From Bacillota bacterium (GTDB taxonomy: Bacteria; Bacillota; Clostridia; Acetivibrionales; DSM-1351): a stretch of 64,000 nucleotides of DNA. The position numbers were made by a program, and so were the translations under genes. The stretch lies in NCBI GenBank assembly GCA_023415305.1, contig JAEZKZ010000050.1, positions 1-64,000 of the forward strand, given 5' to 3'. This document shows positions 17,471 through 26,527 of the stretch, piece by piece (position 1 is the first letter of the stretch; every line of letters starts with the position of its first letter). Under the pieces are notes generated by a model. It did not search any database. It saw only the letters and a list, made by a program, of their open reading frames with translations, and was not told where the DNA came from.

Positions 17471-18094
17471 AGCCTTGACCTCCTCGAAAAATTTTGTGGT
17501 CTACAAGTGTACTAAAATACTGTTTTTGTGTTCATTTCAGAAATACAGTTCTTTGAAACTCATATTTTCTATAAAATAAATAAACCCCATGCACAAACGG
17601 CACAGGGTTGCTTTTTAGGTAATACTCAATAAAATCCATCCATGGTGTAAGCTATTAAACAAATGTCCAATACTGTCACCAATAATCTCAAATAAATAAA
17701 GTACTTCATATGGGATAAATTTCATAAAGCTTTATAGCACCGTCTTACCATTCGGGACTAACCCTCATGCATATCAGAACGATTAATTATTCAATTTTAA
17801 TCTAGTTCTCCTCATTCTCAGCTTATGGCTTTAAACTTGGAATTTAAAGTTTGACCGATAGTCAGACCAATTCTTATATTGATAATATTTTAACATAGTT
17901 TATATAGCTTATCAAGAGAAGAATATTAAAGGAGTTCACAATAATGATATTTGTTATTAATTTATTAATTTTTTAAGGTTATCTTGAAAATTTGACTCAG
18001 TATATCTAAAATTAAAGAATATACATGTATTAGTCAATTGTTATAAAGAGAATACTTACATAAAGTCTATGTTACGGATATGCTTTATACGTGA

Positions 18095-18142
18095 TTTTTC
18101 ATTACGATTATTGTACGCACTAGACGCGTAGATTGGAGGTTA
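18095..18142 (+). repeat. Leader repeat, orphan copy
   Basis: Plus strand: TTTTTCATTACGATTATTG, TACGC, a loop, GCGTA, then GATTGGAGGTTAGACTG. It matches the leaders of the rod-protein, hydF and deacetylase genes, but the site where ATG should be reads CTG and no open frame follows. Confidence 0.7.
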
Positions 18143-18191
18143 GACTGAAAGTCTTTGCTAAAGCTTGTCTTCCTAACTAGCCTATGAATTT

Positions 18192-18245
18192 ATGGCCATG
18201 CTAATATTCAAAGTATCTCTCAATACTTTGAAAACGCATATGGCC
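18192..18245. other. Nested hairpin of unknown role
   Basis: Outer arms GGCCATGC and GCATATGGCC enclose inner arms CAAAGTAT and ATACTTTG with a 6-base loop. No T-run follows, so it is not an obvious terminator. Confidence 0.5.
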
Positions 18246-18316
18246 AATTATTCTTCTTTAATTCGCCTTAGAGCGGATATGGGGGGGAATAGTATTATAA
18301 ATGTTTAGTAGCCGCT

Positions 18317-18366
18317 AAGCGGCTCAAAGCCACCTGAAGCGGCTCAAAGCCACCTGAAGTGGCTTA
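18317..18366. repeat. 20-bp tandem repeat, about 2.5 copies
   Basis: Unit AAGCGGCTCAAAGCCACCTG occurs exactly twice (18317-18336, 18337-18356), then a decayed partial copy. Each unit can form a small AGCGGCT/AGCCACCT hairpin. Confidence 0.85.
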
Positions 18367-18468
18367 GGAGACCAACTATGAATTGTCAAGTAAAAAAAGA
18401 TTAAATTATAAAGCAATAAAAGGGTACACTCAAATAAGCCTATGAGACATAGACTTTTAAAAGGTTTT

Positions 18469-19391
18469 TTAATCTAAATTGAAGACAACATTATCTTTAA
18501 AGATAGTTCGAACCAACTTATGAGCAACATGACCCAGAGCTGAATAGTGGTTATTACCCTGAGACTGCTTGAGAATAAAGTAGTTTTTAAATGTTTTGTT
18601 GTTAAGAGAAACGTTCCAAGCAGCATTAATTAGCGCATAACGAAGAAGTTTAGAACCTCGTTTTGACATTCTGGTACTTTTGGCAGTGAACTGTCCTGAC
18701 TGATTGACTGTAGGATCTAAACCTGCATAGGCTAAAAGCTTTGAAGGAGTTGAAAATCTTGATATATCACCAATTTCACCAAGGATCATTGCACCATTAA
18801 GAAATCCGATACCTGGGATAGTCAAGATTACAGAATCCATTTCAAGCATGATGGATTTGATACGTTCATCCAATTCAGTAATTTGCTTTTCCAATAACTC
18901 AATTTGTGAGATTGATTGGGTTATTTGAATAGATAAAGAGGTATCGCCAGTACCTACAGATGATTTAGCCAGACCTTTTAAAGCAATAGCTTCTTCTTTA
19001 CCAAAGCGGCCGTAGGAGGCCTTTTGAAGAAGGTTACCTAGATATGTAAGGTGTAAGGCAGCTATATCATTTGGATTAGAATGCTTTTTTAAAAGCTCAT
19101 AGCAAGTGTTTATGTGAATGCCAGACTTAAAGAAGTATTGTAACTCTGGGAAATGGCAATACGGTAGCCCAAATCATAAAGGTAGCAAATAAGGTTCTCA
19201 CCATAATGAGCAGTCGATTCAAGGCCGACAATAAGATTTTCCTTATCAAAGGACTTGAGTTTAGACAGTAGGAGAGTGAAACCTTCAGAATTGTTGGTAA
19301 AACCAAAAGGCGGAATTAAGACTTCACCATCAGAGGTCATAGCAGCGGCAAAGTGTTTTTGCTTGGCAATATCAATGCCAACATAAATCAT
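18469..19391 (-). pseudogene. IS110-family transposase, internally deleted
   Basis: N-terminal part (19110-19391) reads MIYVGIDIAKQKHF, the RuvC-like DEDD start of IS110 transposases, up to LGYRIAI, then runs out of frame. Reading resumes in another frame near 19140 as LQYFFKSGIHINTCYELLKK and continues to the C-terminal Tnp_20-type domain (IPGIGFLNGAMILGEIGD, YAGLDPTVNQSG, STRMSKRGSKLLRYAL), stopping at 18469. Roughly 70-100 residues between the two parts, where the acidic K-x-D residues normally lie, are missing together with the frame. It should be inactive. No terminal inverted repeats were found, as expected for IS110. Confidence 0.88.
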
Positions 19392-19660
19392 GAAACCACA
19401 TCCTTAGTAATTATTAGACAACTGTTTTGACCCACTTAGTCTTATTCTCATAGCCTTGCACGAGATAAAAGTTTAAAAACTTATCCAACTATAAATGATT
19501 TAAATAAGACTGTGGCAATACACTCCAAACGAATAGTTAAACTATAGGTAAAACATAAAAAGTCCACAGTGTCTATTTTCATTATAGAGGATAAATGCAA
19601 ATTTAAAATATTAGAAAGGAGCGTATGATTTAGTCATCGACTATATCATACAAGGTAGAT

Positions 19661-20053
19661 ATGAATTGGTTGAGAAAATTTATGATTGGTAGATATGGAG
19701 TTGACCAGCTGTCTGTGGGTCTTCTTTTTCTATCATTTTTACTATCGATAATATTTTATTTTTTTCCGTTTGGATTATTGAACTATCTTGTTTACGTTCC
19801 TTTTCTGGTATTCCTTTTCAGAGCGCTTTCAAAAAATTATAATGCGCGAAGAAAGGAAAACAATGCTTTTTTGAAACTCTGGAACCCGCTTTCAAACTGG
19901 TTTAATAAAAAACGAAGCCGACTCAATACCTATAAAACCCACAGGTATTTCAAGTGCCCCGGCTGTAAGCAGGAAGTCAGGGTTCCGAAAAACAAGGGAA
20001 AAATACGTATTACCTGCCCAAAATGCAGGCTGGAATTTATTAAGAAGACATAA
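19661..20053 (+). CDS. Small membrane protein with C-terminal zinc ribbon
   Basis: 130 residues. Two hydrophobic segments (about 18-37 and 39-56) are followed by a basic region and a cytosolic zinc ribbon CPGC...CPKC near residues 100-125, with HRYFKCPGCKQEVRVP. Similar small proteins are common in Clostridia but have no assigned role. AAGGTAG precedes the ATG. A strong terminator follows, so it is monocistronic. It stands beside the transposase remnant. Confidence 0.75.
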   Translation: MNWLRKFMIGRYGVDQLSVGLLFLSFLLSIIFYFFPFGLLNYLVYVPFLVFLFRALSKNYNARRKENNAFLKLWNPLSNWFNKKRSRLNTYKTHRYFKCPGCKQEVRVPKNKGKIRITCPKCRLEFIKKT

Positions 20054-20076
20054 AAGTAATATCATTTTTCGTCTAT

Positions 20077-20113
20077 GAAAGGCGCTGTCCATAGCCGGAC
20101 AGCGCCTTTTATC
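20077..20113 (+). terminator. Terminator after the zinc-ribbon gene
   Basis: GGCGCTGTCC/GGACAGCGCC, a perfect 10-bp stem with 6-base loop, then TTTT, about 27 bases after the stop. Confidence 0.9.
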
Positions 20114-20148
20114 ATTGTATGCATAACGTTATTTGTTCTTAAAAAGGT

Positions 20149-20331
20149 TTAAAATTGTTGAATTCTTCCTTTTGCAGTAGGGTAGATACTTCGAGTTAGC
20201 TGAATGATGCTCAAGGCATTCCTTACAGTTCCCGTGCCTCGGACAGGACTTCTTTTTACAGTTGCACCTTTCCTGACCGTTTTCAAGTAACATATGACGC
20301 TGTCCCCTTTCTTTATTTCATTCTGCTCCAC
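20149..20331 (-). CDS. Hypothetical 60-residue basic protein
   Basis: A GTG-started frame encoding a lysine/arginine-rich peptide (EIKKGDSVICYLKT, VRKGATVKRSPVRGTGTV). The ribosome-binding site (TTGAGAA) is weak, and an out-of-frame ATG overlaps the start. It lies downstream of the GH43 gene on the same strand, 90 bases after its stop. The family is not recognised and it may be non-coding. Confidence 0.3.
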   Translation of the reverse strand: MEQNEIKKGDSVICYLKTVRKGATVKRSPVRGTGTVRNALSIIQLTRSIYPTAKGRIQQF

Positions 20332-20420
20332 TTCTCAAGCATACATAATTATATAACCAAATATTATAGTATCAAATATTTGATATCAAAGATACTATAT
20401 CACTTTTGCATAATATAGTT

Positions 20421-21992
20421 TTAATTTCCGAAATACTCAAACCAGTCAAAATCAGCATGGGTTGAACTGTCGTTTCCATTGCTGCTGGCAAACATTCCGA
20501 TATAGGTTCCAACAAAGCCACCGGCAACGTCAGTGCTTAATAGTCTTCCGTCAACCTTTTCAGCCAGTAATTCCCACTCAGTATTCTTTGCTCCGAAGCT
20601 AAAGCTGTAATCCTGCCCAGATGCTGAAACCTTGAGAAAGAGGCTCTGTCCCTGAAATTCCTTTTGGGCAATAATAGTCTCCTTTTCATCAAAGCATTGC
20701 ACCAGTCTTACCACTTTCCTGCCCTCATATAAAGTATACTCGAAGCGAATGTTATAGGCATCGCTTTGAATTAGTGCAATACCGGCAGCTTCACCCTCTG
20801 ATGCAGGACTAAATCCCAGAGCAGTTGCAGCTGAAAAGTTCATATGCTGCTGGCGTCTTCCTACAAAGCTGGGATTCACTTTTTCAGTTATTTTTTCAGC
20901 TCTTAATTTCAATCTTAAAAAACCAGGTCTTTCAGTAAGACTCCAGAACTTTTCTCTGGGTGTGCGAATGAAATTCCATACAAGACTTAAATCCGATGAG
21001 TCGAAATCATCTCTTTTTGGAACTTCAATCTCCTTATCTGCCGGAAGAAGCGGCTTTTTGTATTGAAATTCAATTTTACCCGTACCAGGGCTTACTATTG
21101 GCCAACCATCCTCCCACTTGACAGGCATCAGGAAGGTCTCACGGCCGAGATTTCTGAAGTATCCGCCATAAGGACGTGATGCTAAAGCAACCATCCACCA
21201 TTCACCGTTTTGTGTTTCCACAAGGTCAGCATGGCCTGTATTTGCTATTGGAAAACTTCGGCCAAGGTGCCTGTGCGTGAGAATTGGGTTGCTTGGGTTA
21301 CCTTCATAGGGACCGGTAATCTTTGAGCTTCTGGCTATTGTGACGCTATGGTGATAATCAGTGCCGCCCTCGGCTATCATCAAATAATATATACCCGAAA
21401 TCTTATATATGTGAGGCCCCTCAGCCCACAGAGCATTTTTTAATGCTCCTCTCCATATTCCATACCTTTGTCCGGTCAGAGTCATACTCTTCAAATCCAA
21501 TTCCTGAAGATATATTTCATTGTCGCCGAAGTAACTTCCTCCTCCTGGAACTTCACTGGTTCCTACATAGTAAACTCTATCATCATCATCAAAAAATAAT
21601 GAAGGGTCAATCCCGGGTGCATTTTGCAGCCAATAGGGCTCCGACCAGGGCCCCGAGGGGTTTTCGGCCGTTACAATAAAGTTACCCCCTCTTGTAACAT
21701 TGGTTGTTATCATATAAAACTTTCCCTTATGATATCTTATGGTAGGTGCAAATATGCCTTCTGAATGTCCACCCTCATCCAAATCCAGCTGTGAAGGACG
21801 GTCAAGCACATGGCCTATTTGCTTCCAGTTAATAAGATCCCTGCTGTGAAAAATGGGAACGCCCGGAAAATAAGAAAATGAGGACGTTACAAGATAGTAA
21901 TCTTCATTGACCCTGCATATGGACGGATCTGGGTAAAAACCGGGCAGAACAGGATTCTTGAAGTTTTTTTCGCTGTTTATATCGTTATTCAT
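20421..21992 (-). CDS. Glycoside hydrolase family 43, beta-xylosidase / arabinofuranosidase type
   Basis: 523 residues from the ATG at 21992 (GAGGAGAG upstream), resembling B. subtilis XynB in length and layout. An N-terminal five-bladed propeller (PVLPGFYPDPSICR with the base Asp, APGIDPSLFFDDDD with the pKa-modulating Asp, LWAEGPHIYK with the acid Glu) is followed by a C-terminal beta-sandwich from about residue 320 (FVGRRQQHMNFSAATAL, GGFVGTYIGMFASS). There is no signal peptide, so it should act in the cytosol on imported xylo-oligosaccharides (inference). It is the last large gene of the glycan operon. Confidence 0.93.
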   Translation of the reverse strand: MNNDINSEKNFKNPVLPGFYPDPSICRVNEDYYLVTSSFSYFPGVPIFHSRDLINWKQIGHVLDRPSQLDLDEGGHSEGIFAPTIRYHKGKFYMITTNVTRGGNFIVTAENPSGPWSEPYWLQNAPGIDPSLFFDDDDRVYYVGTSEVPGGGSYFGDNEIYLQELDLKSMTLTGQRYGIWRGALKNALWAEGPHIYKISGIYYLMIAEGGTDYHHSVTIARSSKITGPYEGNPSNPILTHRHLGRSFPIANTGHADLVETQNGEWWMVALASRPYGGYFRNLGRETFLMPVKWEDGWPIVSPGTGKIEFQYKKPLLPADKEIEVPKRDDFDSSDLSLVWNFIRTPREKFWSLTERPGFLRLKLRAEKITEKVNPSFVGRRQQHMNFSAATALGFSPASEGEAAGIALIQSDAYNIRFEYTLYEGRKVVRLVQCFDEKETIIAQKEFQGQSLFLKVSASGQDYSFSFGAKNTEWELLAEKVDGRLLSTDVAGGFVGTYIGMFASSNGNDSSTHADFDWFEYFGN

Positions 21993-22076
21993 GGTATTCT
22001 CTCCTCTAATTTTATTTATCAGTATATACGACAATAATAATATTAAGACATATTCAAATTATTCTTTATTAATCTC

Positions 22077-22916
22077 TCATTTAATATCTGTCACCGTTCC
22101 GGCCTTTATTTCAAAGAGTTCTCCGTCACATTCCAACCACAGGTTTCTGTATGTAGGATTTTTTACCTTTTTTCCCTCTGCACTGAAAATCAAACGATTG
22201 TAATCGTCAATGTACTCATATATTTCAATATTGGTTGCATACCAAATATCATCCCTTCTGCCCAGTAAATCACCAAAATCCTTAATAACCCCCCAATTGT
22301 TGTTATCTTCAAACTCGTAACTATGACCCCAGAGATAGAATAAATAAGGTGAGTGGGTTACTTTGTCCCCGGCAAATTTTCTTGCCAGATTGTTAAGTTC
22401 CGGCGAGTTATGGTGACAGGTAGCAGTCAGTCTCAGCCAGTCTGTCGGAATACGAAAATCATTTGTTGAAATGACAGTTCTGGAATATACTATACCGCAA
22501 GCTTGCAATGCCGATACGACAGTGTCGTTAAAAGTTCCGTATGGATATGCCATACCCCGTACAATTGTTTCGAACATCCTCTCAAGATTTTCTCTGTCCT
22601 GTATTAGCTCTCTCACAACCATGTTTACTGGAAGCTGCTCAAGAAACGGATGAGTTAAAGCATGCACTGCCACCTCATGACCGGAATTTAAATATGTCTG
22701 CCTGACCTGTTTTTCCGTCATCCTTCGATGTATTTGCCCCTTGGGGTATACTGTTCCCTCTTCGGCATATAATCCGCTATTGATATTAAAGGTTCCCTTT
22801 AAACCGTATTTATTCATGATATCTATCAGCTGTATATCCTGCTCTACTCCGTCATCATAACTTAATGTAAGGGCTTTAGCTTTTCCTTCAGGAAATCTCA
22901 TAAAAACGTTTGACAT
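22077..22916 (-). CDS. NodB-fold polysaccharide deacetylase-like protein
   Basis: 279 residues. NodB motifs are present: ALTLSYDDGVEQD (metal Asp), HEVAVHALTHPFLE (metal His pair) and YPYGTFND. No signal peptide is visible, unusual for wall deacetylases but fitting a cytosolic esterase acting on acetylated oligosaccharides (inference). The C-terminus has an extra small beta segment (NPTYRNLWLECDG). The ATG at 22916 follows GGGGGAG supplied by the leader repeat; the frame also opens at 22940 inside the repeat. It precedes the GH43 gene by 84 bases. Confidence 0.85.
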   Translation of the reverse strand: MSNVFMRFPEGKAKALTLSYDDGVEQDIQLIDIMNKYGLKGTFNINSGLYAEEGTVYPKGQIHRRMTEKQVRQTYLNSGHEVAVHALTHPFLEQLPVNMVVRELIQDRENLERMFETIVRGMAYPYGTFNDTVVSALQACGIVYSRTVISTNDFRIPTDWLRLTATCHHNSPELNNLARKFAGDKVTHSPYLFYLWGHSYEFEDNNNWGVIKDFGDLLGRRDDIWYATNIEIYEYIDDYNRLIFSAEGKKVKNPTYRNLWLECDGELFEIKAGTVTDIK

Positions 22917-22967
22917 ATATTCTCCCCCATCTTCACGCATGGCGCGTACACAAATAGTAATGAAAAG
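22917..22967 (-). repeat. Leader repeat, copy 3 (before deacetylase gene)
   Basis: Minus strand: TTTTCATTACTATTTGTG, TACGCGCCATGCGTGAA, then GATGGGGGAGAATAT joined to the ATG. The 5' part is nearly identical to the hydF copy; the hairpin is weaker. Confidence 0.8.
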
Positions 22968-23446
22968 ACATGTAATATTACTATTATGTAATAAGCCTGC
23001 TTTATTATAGTTGTAAATATTTGCATTATACCATTTTTATAGGGGGTATTTTACTGCAAAGAGATACAAAAAAAGTAATGCTTTTTGGTGCTAAATACTA
23101 TATTCAAGTTAAGAACGCGCATATAGTATAAAAGCCGATAATCTGTGATATTTCACACAAATTATCGGTCCGGTCTTCTTGATAGTTACCCGTGCCAGAC
23201 TCACACTGGCAAGTGTGTTCCAGCTCCGTTGGATGCACCATAATAAAAAAGTTAGCTTGAAGGACTTCTCTAACATTCGTCCTACAAGCTAACCTTTTTT
23301 ATAACCGATACAGTTTAAAATGATATGGTTGAATTGTACTTTTTTATCAGCACTTGATTGTCCAGTAATTAATAATACTCAACATCAAGCTGATGCTAAG
23401 AATTTTCTGAGGAGTGAGATACAGATGTACCAAGGAAAGAGTAATG
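22968..23446. other. Gene-free stretch between MFS and deacetylase genes
   Basis: About 480 bases without a gene. It holds a 9-bp hairpin (CCGATAATCTGTG with its partner, 23131-23170) and the terminator at 23245-23301. A segment between them (about 23190-23235) loosely resembles the segment before the 32051 terminator. No promoter stands out, but the position after a terminator implies one for the deacetylase-GH43 pair. Confidence 0.5.
23245..23301. terminator. Strong bidirectional terminator after the MFS gene
   Basis: GTTAGCTTGAAGGAC (23251-23265) pairs with GTCCTACAAGCTAAC (23279-23293), one mismatch. Runs of A and T flank it on both sides, so it can end the minus-strand MFS transcript. 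Confidence 0.85.
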
Positions 23447-24673
23447 CTAATCCTCAGTCTTATTTGCAAAGCAAACCGCAACAATTCCTATCACTGCCAG
23501 TGTTACCCATGACAATATAATTCCGTTCCAGCCAAATTTATCTGTTACAAGACCGGTAACAATACCGGTTAGACCAGCACCTACATAGGAAAAGAAATCT
23601 AAAAAACCAGCTACTCCTGATACCCTGTTATATCTTATAAATTTCAATGGAATCAAAGTTAAAAGAAGAGTATTGGCTCCATATGTAAATGCAGAGGCCA
23701 AGCCTAGTAAAACGGTACAAATATAGATATTAGAATTCATAAGGAAATAGAGTCCTAAACAGCTGATTCCTGCGCACACCAGTAGTACAATTATGGAAAT
23801 ATTCTGGCGCTGATTAAACGCCTTGTTGAGCCAACCTGCACACAATATACCAAACAAGCTCATAATTGGTACTGCTAATGAAAAAAATGACAGGACTTCC
23901 TGTCCAATATTTTGCGTCTCACTTAAAAAAGTTGGAGCCCACAAAGTTATTCCATCCTTTATTACTCCCTGGGCTATACAAGCCAGCGCTATAAGCCAGA
24001 GCTTATGCTTATACACCATTTGTAAAAAAGAAATACTACTATTATTTATTTTGATGTCTTCATGTTTTGTCTCATTAAGTTCCTGCTGGATTCCAACCTC
24101 TTTCGGATGGTTTCGCATTTTCCATACCCATAATAAAGCAAACATGAATACTAATCCTGAAGGTATCCAAAAAGCCCATCTCCAAGTGGCCTTAGCAATT
24201 ACAATGCCTATGACACCCCAGGCCAGCAGGTACCCTCCTATCATTGATGTTGATATCCATACAGCCACCTTTGTTCTTTTTTCGTAGGAGAACCAGTATG
24301 AAAGAGTTTTTACTATGGGTCCCCATAGCATGGAAAGACAAAATCCGTTTATGGCCCAAAGTCCAATCATTAAGTACAAACTTGATGAAAATCCCATTGT
24401 AAAATTCACAAGTGAGGATACACAAAGCCCTGTAAATATAAAATACCTGCTATTAAGCTTATCCCCTATGAGTCCATTTATCAACTGTCCGATGGCATAT
24501 GCCCCGAAAAAGGAACTTCCAATCAAACCCACACTGGTTTTATTCCATGAAAACGAACTCATAATTTCAGGAGTAGCTATTGATAGATTTGTCCTGCATA
24601 GATACGCGCTTGCATATGCAGCCCAGCAAAGGAAGAAAATCTTCCTTTGCCATTTGACCATCGACTGTTCCAT
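23447..24673 (-). CDS. MFS transporter, organophosphate:phosphate antiporter (GlpT/UhpT) type
   Basis: 408 residues with about 12 membrane spans. The N-terminus AAYASAYLCRTNLSIATPEI and the loop GLIGDKLNSRYFIFTG fit the OPA branch, whose members exchange sugar phosphates or glycerol phosphate for phosphate; some also move sugar acids. GGAGATTG precedes the ATG. It lies 29 bases after the GH2 gene in the glycan run. Whether the substrate is a phosphorylated sugar or a free uronate cannot be told from sequence. Confidence 0.85.
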   Translation of the reverse strand: MEQSMVKWQRKIFFLCWAAYASAYLCRTNLSIATPEIMSSFSWNKTSVGLIGSSFFGAYAIGQLINGLIGDKLNSRYFIFTGLCVSSLVNFTMGFSSSLYLMIGLWAINGFCLSMLWGPIVKTLSYWFSYEKRTKVAVWISTSMIGGYLLAWGVIGIVIAKATWRWAFWIPSGLVFMFALLWVWKMRNHPKEVGIQQELNETKHEDIKINNSSISFLQMVYKHKLWLIALACIAQGVIKDGITLWAPTFLSETQNIGQEVLSFFSLAVPIMSLFGILCAGWLNKAFNQRQNISIIVLLVCAGISCLGLYFLMNSNIYICTVLLGLASAFTYGANTLLLTLIPLKFIRYNRVSGVAGFLDFFSYVGAGLTGIVTGLVTDKFGWNGIILSWVTLAVIGIVAVCFANKTED

Positions 24674-24702
24674 TTATACAATCTCCTCATCAGAAGTTAC
24701 TT

Positions 24703-26511
24703 TTATTTGTGGTAACCATCATTAATTTTCTTAATCTTCTCAAGATTGAATTTAGGAGTATGTTTGTCTGTCAGAAGTCCGTTTTTCTCCTGTTGTACAT
24801 CGGTAAACTGAGTATAACAAAATCCGCAGATTAAATCTGAAGCATATATATTCTGTATAAGCCGCTCATAGGTTTTAAGAAAGTCCTCCTCATTGCCGGC
24901 ATTTGTGTAACCCCAGCTATTTTCATAAGTTTCAAGTAACTCCTCTTCACTGCCGGCACTTGTAGAATCCCAACTCTTTTCTTCAGCACCGCAGGACACT
25001 CCTCCGAACTCTGAAATAATAATGGGCTGGCCGTTATAGTGATACCCTTTCGCATATGGTAAACGCTCCATAATAGTACCATCAAGTATCCCATCCAGAC
25101 GTTTTAGACTCTCTGAAAAATGCTCCTGCATATCCACATTACCACTGCTTCCATGCTTATAAGTGTGTATTGTACATAAATCTCCACCAGTTTGTTCCCA
25201 TCCGTCATTTGTAACAACAAGACGTGTATTATCAAGACTGTATGCGAGATTGTAAAGGCAAAGTGAAAATGCCTGCTGCATTTTGTTGTTATATATTGCC
25301 GGAACACCCCAACTCTCATTAAGCATATCCCAAACAACAATAGAGGGATGGTTATAGTCTCTTAAGATGATATCGCTCCACCCTTTAATAAATCTATTTA
25401 CAGCATCAGGGGTATAGCTTATAAAACTTGGTACACTGCCCCATACAAGATACCCCAGTTTATCCGCCCAATATAGAAAAACCGGATCCTCTGCTTTTTC
25501 ATGCTTACGGCAGCCGTTAAATCCCATGGACTTACTTAGTAAGATGTCCTGTTTGTAGGCATTTTCATCAGGTGCGGTAAGAAGTCCTTCCTCCCAATAT
25601 CCCTGATCTAGTACTAATTTATGGTAATATGGCATATTATTCAGGTAAAGTTTTCCGTTTTCGATAGAGATTTTTCTCATCCCAAAATAAGTGTTAACCT
25701 GGTCAACAGGCTTTCGGTCTACCAAGAGAACAGCCTCAACATCAAAAAGATTTGGATTCTCAGGACTCCAACAGAGGCCTCCCAAATAAGACGGCCCACG
25801 TAATACCTTATTGGCAAAAATGTCGACTGTAAACTTCCCCTGTTTTTGCAAAACATTCATTTCACCTTTGAAAAAAAGTTTATCATCATGTGTGATTTTA
25901 AATTCACAGGTACATGGCAATGGAGTTTTGTCTGACAAAATATAGCTTATCTCAACTGTTCCCGAATCTATATCCGGTGTAAAAAGTATTCTCTCCCATT
26001 TCGATATGGAAACAGGCTCCAGCCACACTGATTGCCATATACCCGTCGAAGGAGTATACCAAATGAACACGGGTTCACCGTTCCAATATTGCTTTCCTCT
26101 TGGAATTGTTTCATCGCTATGCGGATCATAAACCTTTACCACCAAATCCTCCTGACTCCAATTCAAAAATTCGGTGATATCAATGGTAAACGGCATATGA
26201 CCTCCTTCATGGTTACATACCATATGTCCATTAACATACACAGTGCTTTTATAATCTACGGCACCAAAATGAAGAAGTATGTTTTGATCTTTCCAATTAT
26301 CAGGAACTGAAAATACTTTGTGGTAGATTACATGATCATAATTATCTTTAATGTTAATCCCACTTAAAGCGCACTGATAAACAAAAGGAACTTCTATTTC
26401 ACTATGTATAACTTCGTTAAAGCCAAACTCCCATTTTCCGTTGAGTGACATCCAATCTTTCCTCTGGAAATCCGGCCTTGGATATTCGTTTCTCAAATTG
26501 ATTCCCTCCAT
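24703..26511 (-). CDS. Glycoside hydrolase family 2 (beta-glucuronidase/galactosidase-like)
   Basis: 602 residues in the usual GH2 order: N-terminal jelly-roll sugar-binding domain (about 1-180, NGKWEFGFNEV, VYVNGHMVCNHEGGHMPF), Ig-like domain, and TIM barrel with the acid/base in WDMLNESWG and the nucleophile in IIISEFGG. Activity (glucuronidase, galactosidase or mannosidase) is not resolved. There is no signal peptide. After the nucleophile a 19-residue segment is duplicated in tandem. The ATG at 26511 has GAGGAA upstream; a TTG 15 bases inside follows GGAGGG and is an alternative. It lies between the permease and MFS genes. Confidence 0.9.
   Translation of the reverse strand: MEGINLRNEYPRPDFQRKDWMSLNGKWEFGFNEVIHSEIEVPFVYQCALSGINIKDNYDHVIYHKVFSVPDNWKDQNILLHFGAVDYKSTVYVNGHMVCNHEGGHMPFTIDITEFLNWSQEDLVVKVYDPHSDETIPRGKQYWNGEPVFIWYTPSTGIWQSVWLEPVSISKWERILFTPDIDSGTVEISYILSDKTPLPCTCEFKITHDDKLFFKGEMNVLQKQGKFTVDIFANKVLRGPSYLGGLCWSPENPNLFDVEAVLLVDRKPVDQVNTYFGMRKISIENGKLYLNNMPYYHKLVLDQGYWEEGLLTAPDENAYKQDILLSKSMGFNGCRKHEKAEDPVFLYWADKLGYLVWGSVPSFISYTPDAVNRFIKGWSDIILRDYNHPSIVVWDMLNESWGVPAIYNNKMQQAFSLCLYNLAYSLDNTRLVVTNDGWEQTGGDLCTIHTYKHGSSGNVDMQEHFSESLKRLDGILDGTIMERLPYAKGYHYNGQPIIISEFGGVSCGAEEKSWDSTSAGSEEELLETYENSWGYTNAGNEEDFLKTYERLIQNIYASDLICGFCYTQFTDVQQEKNGLLTDKHTPKFNLEKIKKINDGYHK
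24868..24981. repeat. 57-bp in-frame tandem duplication inside GH2 gene
   Basis: Units 24868-24924 and 24925-24981 match at most positions (for example TTGCCGGCATTTGT versus CTGCCGGCACTTGT). They encode SWGYTNAGNEEDFLKTYE and SWDSTSAGSEEELLETYE. Confidence 0.9.
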
Positions 26512-26527
26512 TTACTATATTCCTCAT

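Larger units (their letters stand above)
17471..18468. other. 1-kb gene-poor stretch with repeat and hairpin debris
   Basis: No convincing gene lies between the hydrogenase operon and the transposase remnant. A tiny frame at 17944 (10 codons after AAAGGAG) is too short to call. The stretch holds an orphan leader repeat (18095-18142), a nested hairpin (18192-18245) and a 20-bp tandem repeat (18317-18366), given separately. The rest is AT-rich; it looks like a decayed mobile-element or deletion region. Confidence 0.6.

Noticed and set aside
17584..17622. Hairpin AACCC...GGGTT with CTTTTT downstream
   Set aside because: It would terminate a plus-strand transcript, but no plus-strand gene lies upstream, and the stem has internal mismatches.
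17915..17935. Possible SAM-I riboswitch start (CTTATCAAGAGAAG)
   Set aside because: Only the first 13 bases resemble the SAM-I opening; none of the later conserved core follows, and no sulfur gene is downstream.
18300..18370. CRISPR or attachment site at the 20-bp tandem repeat
   Set aside because: The units abut directly with no spacers and there is no integrase or cas gene nearby.
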